Shown piece after piece: positions 5,627-6,381 of a DNA stretch of 6,381 nucleotides. The notes below the pieces were generated by a model. It had not been told where the DNA came from. It ran no database searches and saw only the letters and a list, made by a program, of their open reading frames with translations. The stretch lies in the NCBI GenBank assembly GCA_003550445.1, contig PUKG01000300.1, positions 1-6,381 of the forward strand, in the 5' to 3' direction. Source of the stretch: Halobacteroidaceae bacterium. Its GTDB lineage: Bacteria; Bacillota; Halanaerobiia; B1SED10-174. A program made the translations under genes and the position numbers. Within the stretch, counting starts at the first letter, position 1; each line of letters begins with the position of its first letter.

Positions 5627-6381
5627 TTAATCATTATGAGAGTCTAAAGTTCGGGGTAAAACAATGGTTGTCCTGGTCCCAATGTCTAAACGGCTAATAA
5701 CTTCAAAATGACCCTGATGTCTTTCTACAATCCACCTTGCAATTGATAGTCCCAGGCCAGATCCACCCGTTTTACGAGCCCTTGATTCATCGGAACGATA
5801 AAACCTGTCAAAAATATTAGGAACATCTTCGGGATCAATACCGATACCATTGTCCTGGACTTGAATTTTTACTTTATCCTCCTCTTTGAAAACCTTAATT
5901 AAAATGGTTTCTTCAGCTGGAGTATATTTAATACTGTTATCTACAAGAATCCGGACAGCCTGCTTGATTAACTGCTGATCCGCTTCAATATAGGCGGGGC
6001 TATCCAATTCAGTTTCAAAAACATGGTTGGGATCAATAAGGCGGGGTTCTTTTATAATCTCATCGACTACTAAACAGGTATCAAAAATTTCCTTGTGCAG
6101 TTGAATGGTTTCATTGTCCCCCCGGGCCAGGAAAAGAAGCTGCTCTACAAGTGTTTTCATACTTTCTGTTTCACTCTTAATTGCACTTATAGACTCCTGC
6201 AGGGTTTTCTCATCATGCTTGCCCCACCTATCCAAAAGCCCGGCATAACCCTGGATAACAGAAATAGGAGTTCTTAATTCATGAGAAGCATCGGAAACAA
6301 AACGAACCTGGGATTCATAAGCCTGGTTTATCCGGTTAAGCATATCATTGATTGCATGGGCAAGGTCTTTGAGCTCATTCT
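5627..6381 (-). CDS. Sensor histidine kinase, C-terminal part (cut by window edge)
   Basis: The membrane-anchored sensor half of a two-component system; it autophosphorylates on His and passes the phosphate to a response regulator. Only the last 250 residues are in view. The reading frame stays open to the window edge, so the Met codon at 6341-6343 is not the true start. Visible in order are the end of a HAMP linker (NELKDLAHAINDMLNRI), the HisKA dimer region with the phospho-acceptor SHELRTP (H33 of the visible part), and the HATPase domain. The HATPase domain has the N box DNSIKYTP (N148), G1 DNGIGID (176-182), F box NIFDRFYR (188-195) and G2 GGSGLGLS (205-212). All catalytic motifs are intact. 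The layout is that of the ArlS/PhoR-like HAMP-HisKA-HATPase kinases. The partner regulator is expected beyond the right edge. The gene ends at TAA 5627-5629, 40 bp before a terminator. Confidence 0.93.
   Translation of the reverse strand, partial: NELKDLAHAINDMLNRINQAYESQVRFVSDASHELRTPISVIQGYAGLLDRWGKHDEKTLQESISAIKSETESMKTLVEQLLFLARGDNETIQLHKEIFDTCLVVDEIIKEPRLIDPNHVFETELDSPAYIEADQQLIKQAVRILVDNSIKYTPAEETILIKVFKEEDKVKIQVQDNGIGIDPEDVPNIFDRFYRSDESRARKTGGSGLGLSIARWIVERHQGHFEVISRLDIGTRTTIVLPRTLDSHND

Overview
The window is an AT-rich piece of a bacterial chromosome, most likely from a low-G+C Gram-positive anaerobe (Bacillota, Clostridia-like). The grounds are very strong Shine-Dalgarno sequences (GGAGG cores 7-8 nt before starts), Lys/Glu-rich proteins, AT-rich spacers with compact hairpin plus T-run terminators, and the protein families present. 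The species cannot be named from the sequence. Every gene I can support lies on the minus strand, so the window reads from right to left.

Right end (6381 to 5627): the C-terminal part of a HAMP-containing sensor histidine kinase, cut by the window edge and closed by a good intrinsic terminator at 5565-5587. A spacer of about 580 bp follows (5045-5626). It has no convincing gene but holds a good promoter candidate (-35 at 5300-5305, -10 at 5278-5283) and two consecutive hairpins, the second followed by a T-run. This looks like a regulated leader for the next genes.

Centre (5044 to 1549): three genes in the same direction form a probable operon. They encode a divergent NIF3/DUF34-family protein, a polytopic membrane protein with a nucleoside-recognition (Gate) type domain, and a metal-dependent amidohydrolase. 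The order suggests one small-molecule pathway (a transporter with two metal-dependent hydrolase-type enzymes), but the substrate cannot be read from the sequence. A hairpin near 1372-1404 ends the unit.

Left part (1548 to 1): a gene-poor spacer of about 600 bp with several hairpins, two of them similar in sequence. It is followed by a chemoreceptor (MCP) fragment that keeps only the signalling hairpin and return helix. The fragment lacks ligand-binding, membrane and HAMP parts and has an abrupt in-frame stop at its 5' side. It is best read as a gene remnant, closed by a terminator hairpin at 64-89.

The most interesting items are the uncharacterised NIF3-like/Gate/amidohydrolase cassette with its structured leader, the loss of a C-terminal metal-ligand motif in the NIF3-like protein, and the unusually long return helix of the broken chemoreceptor.
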